Position numbers and translations under genes: made by a program | The notes under the pieces: generated by a model | What the model was told of the DNA's origin: nothing | Database searches by the model: none | The model's input: the letters and a program-made list of their open reading frames with translations, nothing else | Source of the DNA: SVTX01 sp045542075 | GTDB taxonomy: Bacteria > Bacillota > Clostridia > Oscillospirales > CAG-272 | Assembly (NCBI GenBank): GCA_045542075.1 | Contig: JAZQKI010000012.1 | Coordinates: forward strand, 1-36,942 | Length of the DNA: 36,942 nucleotides | Direction of reading: 5' to 3' | Shown here: positions 7,613 through 15,230 of the stretch, one piece after another | How the letters are laid out: each line of letters opens with the position of its first letter | Numbering within the stretch: the first letter of the stretch is position 1

Positions 7613-9049
7613 TTATTTAAATTCATTTACAATCTTTTTGAAGTAGTTTCCTCGCTCCTCAAAGTTATTGAAGGCATCAAAGCTCGTGCAAGCGGGGGAC
7701 AGAAGCACTATATCACCCTCATCTGCCAGCTCTCTTGCCGCCAGGACTGCGCCCGCAAAGTCAGGCACAAGTCGAACGGGTAATTCGTTGGGGTTATATT
7801 TGGGGCATGCCTCAATATCCCTCTTTATTTCCTCCGCCGTCGCGCCCGTAAGCACAACCGCTTTCACATCCGCACAAAGATTTGCAGCCAACGAGGTGAA
7901 CGGAATTCCCTTGCCCTTTCCTCCGCAGATAATAACGGGCTTCTTTGGAAGTGCCGAGATAGCCGCGTACGTTCGCGAGGGGCTCGAGTCAATCGAGCTG
8001 TTGTAATATTTCACTCCGTTAAGCTCGCGCACAAATTCAAGCCTGTGCTCTACACCGCCGAACTCACGCGCAATATTCGGAATAAGCTCGCGTGATACGT
8101 AGCCGTCCGTAATGGCTATCGCCGCCATATAGTTCTCCACGTTATGCCTTCCGGGAAGCTTTATGTCGGATACGTTCAGTATTTTTTCTCTGCCTCCGTA
8201 AAGAGATTCCTTTACGATCACTCCGCATCTCTCGTAAATTGCCGAGCAATTTCTCTTGTATGGCGGCACTATTGCGTCATAGGAATTTTTCCTTGATGAA
8301 AAATACGTGATCGGCAGGTCGCTGTTTTTGGCTATCTCACAGGTGACGTTATTATCCGCATTTGTCACAAGCGCAGAGATAGGCTTGTGCATACAGATAT
8401 TTGTTTTTGCCTGTATGTATTCCTCATATCCTCCCTTGTGCCAGTCAAGGTGGTTGGGAGATATGTTTGTAATTATTGCTCTGTCGGGAGATTTGCGCAT
8501 AGTCATAAGCTGGAATGATGAAAGCTCGACCACCGCAAAGTCGTCGGCTGTCATCTGCTCCACAAGCGGAAGCAGGGGCGTTCCTATATTGCCGCCCACG
8601 TACGCGCGCCCTCTGCCGCGCTTTTTGCACTCGGCATCAAGGAACATATACGTAAGAGTTGTGGTGGTGGTCTTTCCGTCAGAGCCCGTAATGCCAAATA
8701 TTTTAGCATCTGTAAGCTCAAAGAAAAGCTCCATCTCGCTTGTCAGTACCGCGCCGCGCCTTACTGCCTCGGAAATTTCGGGCAGGTCGGGACGAAATCC
8801 CGGGGATCGGAAAATGAAGTCTCCGTCAAGCCCCGAAAGATAATTGTCGCCAAGCAGGAATTTTACACCAAGCTCGGAGAGAGCTACTGCCTCCTCACTT
8901 TGCAGGAGGGCTTGATTTTTGTCGTGTACCGTGACACTCGCGCCATGCTTCAGAAGAAACGGAACAAGCGGGCGGTTGGATTTTCCAAATCCCAGAACAT
9001 GACACGACGAATTATATATTTTTTTCAATATCTCAGAATCAGTTTTCAA
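7613..9049 (-). CDS. murD: UDP-N-acetylmuramoylalanine--D-glutamate ligase MurD
   Basis: MurD adds D-glutamate to UDP-MurNAc-L-alanine with ATP in the cytoplasm, the second amino-acid addition of peptidoglycan precursor synthesis. The protein has 478 residues, slightly long for the family. It has an N-terminal Rossmann-like UDP-binding part (HVLGFGKSN), the Mur ligase P-loop GITGSDGKTTTT at about 119-130, the ISPNHLDWH segment, and a C-terminal ligase domain containing ICGGKGKG. The start is an unusual TTG, chosen because GGAGG lies seven bases upstream. Promoter TTGCAA-17-TATAAT lies at 9110-9138. It is the first gene of the minus-strand run; murC lies about 2.3 kb away, on the far side of the topoisomerase gene. 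Confidence 0.95.
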   Translation of the reverse strand: MKTDSEILKKIYNSSCHVLGFGKSNRPLVPFLLKHGASVTVHDKNQALLQSEEAVALSELGVKFLLGDNYLSGLDGDFIFRSPGFRPDLPEISEAVRRGAVLTSEMELFFELTDAKIFGITGSDGKTTTTTLTYMFLDAECKKRGRGRAYVGGNIGTPLLPLVEQMTADDFAVVELSSFQLMTMRKSPDRAIITNISPNHLDWHKGGYEEYIQAKTNICMHKPISALVTNADNNVTCEIAKNSDLPITYFSSRKNSYDAIVPPYKRNCSAIYERCGVIVKESLYGGREKILNVSDIKLPGRHNVENYMAAIAITDGYVSRELIPNIAREFGGVEHRLEFVRELNGVKYYNSSIDSSPSRTYAAISALPKKPVIICGGKGKGIPFTSLAANLCADVKAVVLTGATAEEIKRDIEACPKYNPNELPVRLVPDFAGAVLAARELADEGDIVLLSPACTSFDAFNNFEERGNYFKKIVNEFK

Positions 9050-9109
9050 AGCAACGCCTCCAAACTGTAATTTTATAATAATTTAGTCTGTGCAGACAAT
9101 ACTCATTAT

Positions 9110-9138
9110 ATTATATAATATTTATTTCAATCTTGCAA
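9110..9138 (-). promoter_or_regulatory. Promoter of murD
   Basis: On the minus strand TTGCAA (9138-9133) is 17 bp from TATAAT (9115-9110), a good sigma-A promoter. Just downstream of the expected start site lies the short palindrome GTCTG-TG-CAGAC (9086-9097), which might be an operator or a 5' stem. Confidence 0.8.
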
Positions 9139-9179
9139 GTACAATCACAAAAAAAATTCAAATTTTCCGAAAAATACCC

Positions 9180-9208
9180 TTTTCAAAACCAAAAAAATCT
9201 GCTATAAT
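9180..9208 (+). promoter_or_regulatory. Promoter of the topoisomerase B subunit gene
   Basis: TATAAT at 9203-9208 is a clear -10 box about 47 bases before the start codon. A -35 region 17 bp upstream (TTTTCA) is weak. It diverges from the murD promoter. Confidence 0.6.
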
Positions 9209-9254
9209 GATAGGTGGTGAACTATTTGACTATTAACATAAAGGAGACGACCGA

Positions 9255-11267
9255 ATGGCAAAGGATAAAAATTCGGCAATCGACGTCGGCTACGGCGACC
9301 AAAGCATCAGCGCGCTCAAGGGCGCGGACCGTGTAAGAAAAAGACCCGGAGTAATTTTCGGTTCTGACGGTCTTGACGGTTGCGAGCATTCTTATTTTGA
9401 GATACTCTCAAACTCCGTCGACGAGGCACGCGAGGGCCACGGCAACGAGATAATAACAACACTTTATAAGGATAAAAGCATCAAGGTAGACGACCACGGA
9501 CGCGGAGTTCCGCTGGGCTACAACCAAAAGGAAGAGCGTTGGAACTGGGACCTTATTTACTGCGAGCTTTACGCGGGCGGTAAGTATGACAACAACGGCG
9601 GCGGCTCGGCATACGAGTTTTCGCTTGGTCTGAACGGTCTGGGCGCTTGCGCAACTCAGTACACCGCAGAGTTTATGGAGGTCTATTCCTATGACGGTGC
9701 GTACGAGAGACACATTTCCTTTAGAAAGGGTAATCCCGTCACGGGAATACTTGAGGAAAGACCGCTTGAGCGCCGTGAAAAGCGCACGGGAACGGTCATT
9801 CACTGGCGTCCCGACAAGGAAGTCTTCTCGGATATAAACATTCCCGCTGACCATATACGCGATATTCTTCGCCGCCAGGCGGTCGTAAATGCGGGCATTT
9901 CCTTCGTGCTCCACGAGGAGCTTGAGGACGGAAGCTTTACCGACGACAAGTATTTTTACGAGAACGGTATATCCGACTACATCAAGGAGATCGTGGGCGA
10001 CTCCGCAAAGACCGAGCCCGTACTCTGGCACCTTGAAACCCAGGGACGCGACGCGGCGGACAGACCCGAATACAGACTTATTTCCGACTTTTCGTTCTGC
10101 ATATCCAACACGACCAGCAGACTTGAATATTACCACAACTCAAGCTTCCTTGAGCACGGCGGCTCTCCCGACCGCGCGGTAAAGAGCGCGTTTACGTTCG
10201 CTATCGACAAATATCTCAAGTCAAGCGGAAAATACAACAAAAACGAGGCAAAGATCACGTTCGTTGACGTTGCCGACTGTCTTGTATATATAAGCAATAG
10301 CTTTTCCACGGTGACGTCCTACGAAAACCAGACTAAAAAGGCTATAACCAATAGCTTTATTTACGAGGCTATGAATGAATTTCTCCGTAAAAATCTGGAG
10401 ATATTCTTCACCGAGCACCCCATGGAAGCCGACATTATGGCATCACAGGTGCTTGTCAACAAGCGCAGCCGTGAAACTGCGGAGAACACTCGTATAGACA
10501 TCAAAAAGAAGCTCTCGGGCAAGGTCGATAACGTCGTAAACAGAGTTGAAAAATTCGTAAACTGCCGCTCAAAAGACCCCAACGTGCGCGAGCTATATAT
10601 AGTTGAGGGTGACTCGGCTCTGGGCTCGTGTAAAATGGGACGCTCGGCTGAATTCCAGGCGATAATCCCCGTGCGAGGTAAGACGCTTAACTGTCTCAAA
10701 GCCGACTATGACAGAATTTTCAAGAGTGACATTATTATGGATCTGCTCAAGGTCATTGGCTGCGGAGTTGAGATAAAGGGCAAGGTAAAGGGCAATATTG
10801 TTCCCTTTGACCTCAATGCGCTTTCGTGGTCAAAGATAATTATCTGTACCGATGCCGACGAGGACGGCTTCCAGATAAGAACTCTGCTTTTGACTATGTT
10901 CTACCGTCTGCTCCCCACTCTTATTCAGGAGCAAAGAGTCTTTATCGCGGAAACACCGCTTTTCGAGATAACCACAAAGGACAAGACCTATTTTGCGTAT
11001 GATGAGTTTGAAAAATCCGACATTCTCAAGGAAATAGGAAACAAAAAATATACGCTTCAGCGTTCAAAGGGTCTGGGTGAAAACGACCCCGACATGATGT
11101 GGGAGACCACCATGAACCCCGAAACGCGCAGACTTATCGCAGTATCCCCCACCGACGCTCAGATGACCGAGGAGATCTTCGATACCCTTCTCGGCGACAA
11201 CATCGCCGCGAGAAAGCAGTTTATAGCAACTCACGGCAAGGAGTATATGAAGGATATTGACGCGTAA
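9255..11267 (+). CDS. Divergent type II topoisomerase B subunit (GyrB/ParE-like)
   Basis: The 670-residue protein has the full B-subunit layout: a GHKL ATPase (about 20-240), a transducer, a TOPRIM domain (about 450-570) and a C-terminal region ending in the KGLGE part. Catalytic E49 and N53 (FEILSNSVDEA), D80 (DDHGRG), the ATP lid (GGKYDN then LGLNGLG), VEGDSALGSCKMGR, TDADEDG and QRSKGLGEN are all present, so it should be active. Several positions depart from the usual motifs: SNS for DNS, LNG for LHG, GSCKMG for GSAKQG. It therefore looks like a topoisomerase IV-type or paralogous lineage rather than the main GyrB. GGAG lies eight bases before the ATG. No gyrA/parC partner is adjacent; the neighbours are murD (divergent) and murC (convergent). 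A strong terminator follows. Confidence 0.88.
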   Translation: MAKDKNSAIDVGYGDQSISALKGADRVRKRPGVIFGSDGLDGCEHSYFEILSNSVDEAREGHGNEIITTLYKDKSIKVDDHGRGVPLGYNQKEERWNWDLIYCELYAGGKYDNNGGGSAYEFSLGLNGLGACATQYTAEFMEVYSYDGAYERHISFRKGNPVTGILEERPLERREKRTGTVIHWRPDKEVFSDINIPADHIRDILRRQAVVNAGISFVLHEELEDGSFTDDKYFYENGISDYIKEIVGDSAKTEPVLWHLETQGRDAADRPEYRLISDFSFCISNTTSRLEYYHNSSFLEHGGSPDRAVKSAFTFAIDKYLKSSGKYNKNEAKITFVDVADCLVYISNSFSTVTSYENQTKKAITNSFIYEAMNEFLRKNLEIFFTEHPMEADIMASQVLVNKRSRETAENTRIDIKKKLSGKVDNVVNRVEKFVNCRSKDPNVRELYIVEGDSALGSCKMGRSAEFQAIIPVRGKTLNCLKADYDRIFKSDIIMDLLKVIGCGVEIKGKVKGNIVPFDLNALSWSKIIICTDADEDGFQIRTLLLTMFYRLLPTLIQEQRVFIAETPLFEITTKDKTYFAYDEFEKSDILKEIGNKKYTLQRSKGLGENDPDMMWETTMNPETRRLIAVSPTDAQMTEEIFDTLLGDNIAARKQFIATHGKEYMKDIDA

Positions 11268-11275
11268 ATATAACA

Positions 11276-11303
11276 AAAAACCGTTGCGATGCAACGGTTT
11301 TTT
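11276..11303. terminator. Bidirectional intrinsic terminator between topoisomerase gene and murC
   Basis: CCGTTGC (11281-11287) pairs with GCAACGG (11291-11297) around GAT. It is flanked by an A-run on one side and a T-run on the other, so it works in both directions for the convergent genes. Confidence 0.92.
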
Positions 11304-11311
11304 GTTTTTTA

Positions 11312-12730
11312 TCAATCCAAATCAAGCTTATCAAACACCTTATAAATATCGCCGGCTCCCATGACGATAACCATATCGTCCTGCTTTGCGTTGGACTTTA
11401 TAAGCTGTGCGACGCTGTCAAAATCGCCCGCGTAGATTGCCTTGTCTCCAAGCTTGTCGGCTATAAGATTTGATGAAACATTCTGTGTGTTTGTCTCTCT
11501 CGCGGCATAAATATCCGCAAGTATCACAAGGTCCGCGTTCTCAAACGCACTCTCAAAGTCATCGATCAGAGCAAGTGTGCGGCTATATGTGTGGGGCTGG
11601 AACGCGCATATAAGTCTGCCATCGCAAAATTCCTTTGCGCCCGAAAGGGTCGCCTTGACCTCGGCGGGATGGTGACCGTAATCGTCGTAAACACAAGCGC
11701 CGTAAAGGTTTCCGCGGCACTCCATTCTGCGCTTCGCGCCCGTGTATGAGGCAAGTCCGTCCGCTATATCCTCCGCGGGAATTCCACAGATATACGCAGC
11801 CGCAAACGCCGCAAGCGCGTTAAGTATGCTATGCTTACCAAACGCGGGCAGGCTGACGCGCACCAAAAGCTCCCCGTTTTTATACACGTCAAATTCCTGA
11901 ATATCGCAGGAACGCGAAATATTTTTCGCTGTAAAATCCGCATCCGCGTCAAGACCGAAGGTTATAAGCGTTCCCTCATATCCCTCAACGGCTTTCATAA
12001 TATTTTCGTCGTCCGCACAGGCGATCGCGTATCCGTCCCTGCCCGTCAAAGATGCGTATTTTCCAAAGGAATCTATTATCTGATCCATGCTTTTGAAGTA
12101 ATCCACGTGCTCAAGATCGACGTTAAGAAGCACCGCAACCGTGGGGTTGAAGTCCAGAAAGCTGTCCATATACTCGCACGCCTCAAAGACAAAATTTTCC
12201 TTGTCCCCTATGTAATACGCACCGTCCATAGCGGCGTATTCCGCGCCCGATATTATAGTGGGTCTGTTGCCCGTTCTCTCACCATACTTCAAAAATATCT
12301 CCGCGCACATAGACGTACAGCTGCTTTTGCCGTGCATTCCCGCAATACCAACTCTCCGCGAATATCCCGTCATTATGTAGCCGAGATAGTCCGCTCTCGA
12401 AATACAAGGAATGCCAAGCTCAGCCGCTCTTACGTACTCGGGATTATCCTCGGATATCGCCACCGTGTACACGAGCGCTGAGCAATCCTTACGGATGTTT
12501 TGCGCATCGTGAATGTGACTTATCTCTATCCCTGCGTCCTTGAGCTTTTTTATGAGCGGTCCGTCGCCTCTGTCGGAGCCCGAAACGGAATATCCAAGTT
12601 TTAAGGTAAGCAGAGCAAGCGAGGACATCATAATTCCGCCCGCGCCAACAAAATGTATATTCTTCCCCTCAGCATTACTCATTATTCTGCTTATAGCATC
12701 AGCGCCGAGATGGGTATTTGGTGTAGACAT
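11312..12730 (-). CDS. murC: UDP-N-acetylmuramate--L-alanine ligase MurC
   Basis: MurC attaches L-alanine to UDP-MurNAc using ATP, the first peptide step of peptidoglycan precursor synthesis. The protein has 472 residues. The N-terminal UDP-binding motif is HFVGAGGIMMSSLA, the P-loop GMHGKSS is at about 131-137, and LNVDLEHVDYF and YDDYGHHPAEV are MurC hallmarks. The P-loop ends in KSS where most MurC proteins have KTT; serine can still bind magnesium, so activity is expected. The start is the ATG at 12730 because AGGAG lies eight bases upstream; an upstream TTG at 12757 would add nine residues with no suitable site. It stands alone between the topoisomerase gene and spoVG, not in a division cluster. 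Confidence 0.95.
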   Translation of the reverse strand: MSTPNTHLGADAISRIMSNAEGKNIHFVGAGGIMMSSLALLTLKLGYSVSGSDRGDGPLIKKLKDAGIEISHIHDAQNIRKDCSALVYTVAISEDNPEYVRAAELGIPCISRADYLGYIMTGYSRRVGIAGMHGKSSCTSMCAEIFLKYGERTGNRPTIISGAEYAAMDGAYYIGDKENFVFEACEYMDSFLDFNPTVAVLLNVDLEHVDYFKSMDQIIDSFGKYASLTGRDGYAIACADDENIMKAVEGYEGTLITFGLDADADFTAKNISRSCDIQEFDVYKNGELLVRVSLPAFGKHSILNALAAFAAAYICGIPAEDIADGLASYTGAKRRMECRGNLYGACVYDDYGHHPAEVKATLSGAKEFCDGRLICAFQPHTYSRTLALIDDFESAFENADLVILADIYAARETNTQNVSSNLIADKLGDKAIYAGDFDSVAQLIKSNAKQDDMVIVMGAGDIYKVFDKLDLD

Positions 12731-12835
12731 ATCATCACTCCTAACCTTATTCGTCAAAAAAACCTAAAAAATGCGATGTTTTTTATTTTTGGCAGAAAAA
12801 TTCCCCCGTATCTTCACAAAAAAATGCTAATTCTT

Positions 12836-12866
12836 TTGATTAGATTTCACACAAGGAAATTATAAT
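12836..12866 (+). promoter_or_regulatory. Possible promoter of spoVG
   Basis: TATAAT (12861-12866) is a clear -10 box about 62 bases before the spoVG start. The best -35 candidate TTGATT is 19 bp upstream, a long spacing. An AGGAAAT element just before the -10 box recalls part of a sigma-H -35 motif (sigma-H controls spoVG in Bacillus), but no matching sigma-H -10 was found. Confidence 0.5.
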
Positions 12867-12927
12867 AGCATTGTACCATTAAATGGCAAAATCAAATTCA
12901 CATAAAAATGCAACGGAGGAAATTCAA

Positions 12928-13215
12928 ATGCAGATCACAGACGTTAAAATCAGAAAGCTTTTCAACGACGGACCCATGAAGGCAATCGCATCCGTCACCT
13001 TTGACGCTCAGCTTGCGGTACACGACATTAAGGTAATCAATGCCAGAGACAAGTTCTTTATCGTTATGCCAAGCCGCAAAAACCCCGATGATACTTACCG
13101 CGACATCGCTCATCCCATCAACGCGCAGTTCAGAGCAGCTCTGGAGTCTGCAGTAATTGCCGCATATGAGGACGCGCTTGAAAATGCCGAGGCATTCGAG
13201 GAGCTTGCTGAATAA
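12928..13215 (+). CDS. spoVG: SpoVG family RNA/DNA-binding regulator
   Basis: SpoVG is a small nucleic-acid-binding regulator, first known from sporulation septation, that affects many genes. The 95-residue protein starts MQITDVKIRKL, with NARDKFFIVMPSRK in the middle and the conserved DIAHPINAQFR segment, matching the family from end to end. The ATG at 12928 is chosen because GGAGGAA lies just upstream and the family begins at this residue; the open frame extends 15 residues further. A short acidic C-terminal tail follows. It is monocistronic, with an intrinsic terminator eleven bases after the stop. Confidence 0.95.
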   Translation: MQITDVKIRKLFNDGPMKAIASVTFDAQLAVHDIKVINARDKFFIVMPSRKNPDDTYRDIAHPINAQFRAALESAVIAAYEDALENAEAFEELAE

Positions 13216-13225
13216 AAATACATTC

Positions 13226-13253
13226 AAACCGTCGGTCAACCGACGGTTTTTTT
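13226..13253 (+). terminator. Intrinsic terminator of spoVG
   Basis: AAACCGTCGG pairs with CCGACGGTTT around TCAA, followed by T residues. It overlaps the last bases of the convergent phosphoesterase gene; on the opposite strand the T-run is short. Confidence 0.92.
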
Positions 13254-13749
13254 ATAGCGATCCGTGGGAAAGCATTATTTCCCCGCGCAGAGTTATGTCA
13301 AGGCACCCGAAGGACGCCGAATATCCGCTTATCGATCCCAGATTGAATACGTAAAGCGGTTTTGAGAGCATCGCGCTGTCATCGGTTGTGTATCTGCGCT
13401 CAAATCTTTCATGTGTGTGACCGAAAAGCACAATATCAGCCTCCCGCTCCGCAGCGTCGTATATAAGGCTTCCAAGCGACGACTTTACGCCGTGGGCGTG
13501 TCCGTGAGTGATGAGAATTTTCTTGTTACCCAAAATTATTTCTCTTTTGTCAGGATATACGTCCGCGCTTGAGTAGAAAATATCGCAATTCCCCTTTACC
13601 GCATATACGGGAGCGTCAAAATGACAGTAATCAAGATCTCTTACTCCGTCGCCGAGGAAGAAAACTCCGTCGTATCTCCCCGCACGCTCAAGAACCTTAT
13701 TTATGTTCTCCGGGTGACCGTGAGAGTCGGAAAATATCAAAAAATGCAC
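13252..13749 (-). CDS. YfcE/MJ0936-type metallophosphoesterase
   Basis: The protein has 165 residues with the compact phosphodiesterase fold of the YfcE/MJ0936 family, which hydrolyses phosphodiester bonds in vitro with Mn2+ and whose natural substrates are mostly unknown. The metal-binding motifs are in order: FSDSHGH near the N-terminus, FLGDGVRDLD, KGNCD, THGHAHG and FGHTHE. The start is a GTG at 13749, picked because GGAGGG lies just upstream and translation from there begins MHFLIFSDSHG; the longer frame adds 11 residues of no homology. Promoter TAGACA-17-TATAAT with an extended -10 lies at 13785-13813. It is convergent with spoVG. Confidence 0.9.
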   Translation of the reverse strand: MHFLIFSDSHGHPENINKVLERAGRYDGVFFLGDGVRDLDYCHFDAPVYAVKGNCDIFYSSADVYPDKREIILGNKKILITHGHAHGVKSSLGSLIYDAAEREADIVLFGHTHERFERRYTTDDSAMLSKPLYVFNLGSISGYSASFGCLDITLRGEIMLSHGSL

Positions 13750-13784
13750 AAATATCCCTCCCTCACACAAAATATCTAACAATT

Positions 13785-13813
13785 ATTATACCATTTCTTT
13801 GCCGTTTTGTCTA
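13785..13813 (-). promoter_or_regulatory. Promoter of the phosphoesterase gene
   Basis: On the minus strand TAGACA (13813-13808) is 17 bp from TATAAT (13790-13785), with TGG before the -10 box (extended -10). Confidence 0.85.
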
Positions 13814-13863
13814 TACGCCAAACACACTTTTTTTGTTTTAATCATAAAATATCATTGAAAAAC

Positions 13864-13950
13864 ATCGCGGTTTGCACCCTGACGCCGCGATACACCGCGC
13901 GAAAAATGAGGTTTGCCTCAAATACAATTTTTCACGCAACTGTATTTGCA
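13864..13950 (+). other. Highly structured leader upstream of three small genes
   Basis: Several helices can form: ATCGCGG (13864-13870) with CCGCGAT (13885-13891); TGAGG (13907-13911) with CCTCA (13916-13920); AAATACA (13920-13926) with TGTATTT (13941-13947); and GCGAAAAAT (13899-13907) with ATTTTTC-A-CGC (13927-13937). The last two cross one another, so they are mutually exclusive or form a pseudoknot. The segment ends about 26 bases before the first small gene. It matches no riboswitch class I recognise; an attenuator or a palindromic repeat are alternatives. Confidence 0.45.
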
Positions 13951-13975
13951 CAGTATGAAAGGACTTGGTGAATTT

Positions 13976-14206
13976 ATGATCTTAGACAAAAACAGCGTCG
14001 AGCTGCTGCTTCGGCTCGGAGACGATCAGCTCATATCGGTAATAAAGAGGCTCGCGGCGAGTGCGGGCGTTGACGTCAGCACTCTGAAAATAACTCCCAC
14101 ACAGCTTGCGGGGATCCGTCAGGCTCTCTCCATAGCTACCGACGAGGACCTACGTCAAGCATCTGAGCTCTTGCAGAATTTCAAGAACTCACAAGGGCAG
14201 GGTTGA
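13976..14206 (+). CDS. Small unrecognised protein, first of a three-gene set
   Basis: The 76-residue, probably helical protein has no motif I recognise. It starts MILDKNSVELLLRLGDD and ends in a polar glutamine-rich tail; no signal peptide, membrane segment or cysteine is visible. The ATG at 13976 is chosen because GGTG and AAAGGA lie upstream, whereas the longer frame opens with a TTG inside the structured leader. It is followed after 20 bases by the next gene with a strong AAGGAGGT site, so the three small genes form one unit ending at the terminator 15108-15142. The location beside spoVG and a SipL-like gene suggests a sporulation role, which is inference from neighbourhood. Confidence 0.6.
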   Translation: MILDKNSVELLLRLGDDQLISVIKRLAASAGVDVSTLKITPTQLAGIRQALSIATDEDLRQASELLQNFKNSQGQG

Positions 14207-14226
14207 TAGTATAAGGAGGTATTTTT

Positions 14227-14688
14227 ATGTCAGATCAGGCAGATCTTGAGAAAAACATCCCCCCCGATCTCTTTTCTCTGCTCGGCAAATTTATGCAATC
14301 AACATCAAGTGAATCCGGTGAGGAACCCTCCGCCACAGGCTCATCCGCAGGGGCGGAGCAAAAAACTGCGGGGGGCGACATTCTCTCCTCCCTGCTGGCA
14401 AATCCCGAAATTATTTCAAAGCTTCCGCAGGTTTTGTCAATGCTGAAGCCATTGATGGAGGGCGGCACGACTGTTACGGCATCGGCATCTCCTCCCGAGC
14501 CGTCGGTTATTTCCTCCCCGTCAGGCAACGCGACTCAGGCAGGTCTGTTCAGGCCTCACGGAAAAGAATGTGATAACCGCGCGACATTGCTCTACGCACT
14601 GAAGCCTTATCTCAAGCGGGAGCGACAGGAAGCCATCGACTATATGGTAAAGCTATCAAAGCTTGGAGATATTCTTAAAAGTCTGTAA
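14227..14688 (+). CDS. Unrecognised protein with low-complexity middle and basic C-terminal helix region
   Basis: The 153-residue protein has no recognised family. The N-terminal third is acidic, a Ser/Gly/Ala-rich linker lies at about 28-50, a leucine-rich helical stretch follows (ILSSLLANPEIISKLPQVL), then a second Ser/Pro-rich linker. A conserved-looking end, DNRATLLYALKPYLKRERQE, runs into a basic helix. There is no signal peptide. AAGGAGGT sits six bases before the ATG, one of the strongest sites in the window. It is the middle gene of a three-gene unit. The linker-plus-helix build suits an adaptor or coat-associated protein, but this is only an inference. Confidence 0.7.
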   Translation: MSDQADLEKNIPPDLFSLLGKFMQSTSSESGEEPSATGSSAGAEQKTAGGDILSSLLANPEIISKLPQVLSMLKPLMEGGTTVTASASPPEPSVISSPSGNATQAGLFRPHGKECDNRATLLYALKPYLKRERQEAIDYMVKLSKLGDILKSL

Positions 14689-14700
14689 GGGGATATTTTT

Positions 14701-15099
14701 ATGTATTCAAGAGGTCCAAGAGCGCGTGAGGCTGTTAAGGTACCTGAAAATTATTCGGGCAATGCCTTTCGCAACAACATTTACACGGATATAGTACCCG
14801 AAACACCGCGTCATCCCGAGCATCAAGCAAAAAAAGAGCCCTCAACCGACATTTTGCCTACCGTAATAGAGACAATTGCAGAAGAAAGACCGTCCGATGA
14901 CAATAATCACAAATCAGTTTTTTCGTCTTTGCTACCGAATTTTTCTTCAAGCTCAAAATTCCCCTTCGGACACGGAATAGGCTCAGAGGAGCTATTCATA
15001 CTTGGAATAATGCTGCTTATATACACGGCGGGCGACAGTGATCAGCCTATGGATAGCGAGCTGTTATTACTTTTATGCATTCTTCTCTTCTCAGGGTGA
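14701..15099 (+). CDS. Unrecognised protein with hydrophobic C-terminus
   Basis: The 132-residue protein has a polar, basic N-terminal half (MYSRGPRAREAVKVPENYSG) and a serine-rich middle. The hydrophobic C-terminus has two short stretches, ELFILGIMLLIYT and ELLLLLCILLFSG, separated by an acidic turn (GDSDQPMDS). The tail could be a re-entrant or hairpin membrane anchor. Small proteins with this acidic-turn hydrophobic tail occur in spore-forming Clostridia, as far as I recall, but I cannot name a family. AAGGGG precedes the ATG. It is the last gene of the unit; an intrinsic terminator begins nine bases after the stop. Confidence 0.65.
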   Translation: MYSRGPRAREAVKVPENYSGNAFRNNIYTDIVPETPRHPEHQAKKEPSTDILPTVIETIAEERPSDDNNHKSVFSSLLPNFSSSSKFPFGHGIGSEELFILGIMLLIYTAGDSDQPMDSELLLLLCILLFSG

Positions 15100-15107
15100 A
15101 AATTTAT

Positions 15108-15147
15108 AAACGCTTTCATTCACATCCCGAATGAAAGCGTTTATTTT
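15108..15147 (+). terminator. Intrinsic terminator after the three small genes
   Basis: AAACGCTTTCATTC (15108-15121) pairs perfectly with GAATGAAAGCGTTT (15129-15142) around a 7-nt loop, followed by ATTTTATG. It could also stop minus-strand transcription from the SipL-like gene. Confidence 0.88.
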
Positions 15148-15230
15148 ATGTTTTTCGGAAAATTATCTTGAAATATACCGTTTTTCTACACAATAGGTTT
15201 ATTTTTCAACCTTTTATTTGCGATACTGTG

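Noticed and set aside
9255..11267. The divergent topoisomerase subunit as an anti-phage GHKL ATPase
   Set aside because: All TOPRIM and ATPase residues of a working type II topoisomerase are kept, and there is no defence gene beside it.
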